From the NCBI GenBank assembly GCA_015493675.1, contig WGCR01000200.1, positions 1-5,617 on the forward strand: a DNA stretch of 5,617 nt. The letters are read 5' to 3'. This document shows positions 5,301-5,617 of this stretch, piece by piece. The notes below the pieces were generated by a model, which saw nothing but the letters and a program-made list of their open reading frames with translations, had not been told where the DNA came from and did no database searches. The position numbers and the translations under genes are program-made. Within the stretch, counting starts at the first letter, position 1; the number at the start of each line of letters is the position of its first letter. This DNA is from Anaerolineae bacterium (GTDB taxonomy: Bacteria > Chloroflexota > Anaerolineae > J102).

Positions 5301-5384
5301 CCACAAAGACACGAAGACACAAAGACACGAAGGGAAAAATAGAAGGTTTTCTTCGTGTCTTCTTAAACCTTCGCACCTTCGTGG
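5301..5384. repeat. Palindromic 'cacaaagacacgaag' intergenic repeat
   Basis: The left arm contains aagacacgaag twice in direct repeat with a 16-nt period (5306-5316 and 5322-5332). The right arm has its exact inverse, cttcgtgtctt (5351-5361). The outer ends ccac (5301-5304) and gtgg (5381-5384) are also inverted. Elements of this wording are dispersed between genes in Chloroflexota and some other bacteria. It holds no ORF and lies upstream of the DUF4013 promoter. It may be a non-autonomous mobile palindrome; this is inferred from form only. Confidence 0.75.
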
Positions 5385-5486
5385 CAAAGCGTTGTGTGGG
5401 ATACCTGTATAGCGACGGAGCATCATCAAAGACTAGTACGCGGAGGCGTAAGTCGTTGAATAGTTAGCTGCTTGCGCTTGCATTCA

Positions 5487-5505
5487 GCCGGATTCGCAAT
5501 CCGGC
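5487..5505. repeat. 8-bp hairpin (gccggatt / aatccggc)
   Basis: Perfect inverted arms of 8 nt (5487-5494, 5498-5505) flank a three-base loop. No T-run follows on either strand. The surrounding stretch 5385-5556 shows no ORF, promoter or RNA gene that I can recognise. Confidence 0.5.
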
Positions 5506-5556
5506 GAGTTAGAAGCTGTTATGCACTTTGGCCTCGTCAAATCGAGAATTCACATC

Positions 5557-5617
5557 ATCTGCCCGTGGGATTCGCCGCTGATAACGCGGATTCGGCAGAT
5601 TTCCGCGGATTTTTCGG
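5557..5617. repeat. Partial 'cgcggatt' type intergenic repeat at the window edge
   Basis: Inverted heptamers atctgcc (5557-5563) and ggcagat (5594-5600) enclose cgctgataacgcggatt. A second copy of cgcggat follows at 5604-5610. This wording ('cgctgat...cgcggatt') is typical of dispersed intergenic repeats in Chloroflexota-like genomes. The element runs off the end of the window, so its extent is unknown. Confidence 0.45.

Noticed and set aside
5455..5530. Possible integron attC site (repeated gttag motifs around a hairpin)
   Set aside because: The motifs do not fit the RYYYAAC/GTTRRRY core consensus, and no integrase or cassette ORF is present.

Overview
The window looks like a bacterial chromosome segment of moderate GC. 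All seven supported genes, both tRNAs and the RNA regulator lie on the minus strand, so transcription runs from high to low coordinates. The gene set (DUF4013 membrane protein, DUF1992 protein, M19 dipeptidase, MnmA) together with a T-box leader and dispersed 'cacaaagacacgaag' palindromic repeats would suit a Chloroflexota (Anaerolineae-like) genome. That assignment is inference with modest confidence; no marker gene here fixes the phylum.

Layout in the direction of transcription. At 5617-5262 there is no gene, only palindromic or hairpin repeats. A sigma70-type promoter (5233-5261) then drives a DUF4013 membrane protein (4432-5154), which ends in an intrinsic terminator (4373-4397). A compact cluster follows: DUF1992 protein (3864-4361), M19 dipeptidase (2900-3892, overlapping by 29 nt), mnmA for tRNA 2-thiouridylation (1702-2814), a 3-TM 87-aa protein sharing ATGA with mnmA (1442-1705), a one-TM 135-aa protein (996-1403) and a 70-aa one-TM protein (791-1003, overlapping by 8 nt). 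The last two resemble a ytxG/ytxH-type pair.

The notable part is 749-221. A strong promoter (721-749) drives tRNA-Ala(CGC), then the Stem I domain of a T-box riboswitch (476-582), then a complete tRNA-Ala(GGC) with encoded CCA (323-398), and then the T-box antiterminator and terminator (221-276). The tRNA is enclosed by a perfect 10-bp helix (404-413 with 280-289) located where a T-box normally has Stem III. A whole tRNA gene therefore appears to be nested inside Stem III of a T-box leader. The sensed tRNA seems to be a different one: the acceptor-pairing bulge UGGC calls for a G73 tRNA, and the specifier register reads UCG (Ser) or, less likely, CUC (Leu). Cutting the embedded tRNA out would sever the riboswitch, leaving the two halves held only by the 10-bp helix.

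The gene controlled by the T-box is not visible. The 220 bases beyond its terminator contain a dispersed palindromic repeat and a hairpin but no convincing start, so the target should lie beyond position 1.
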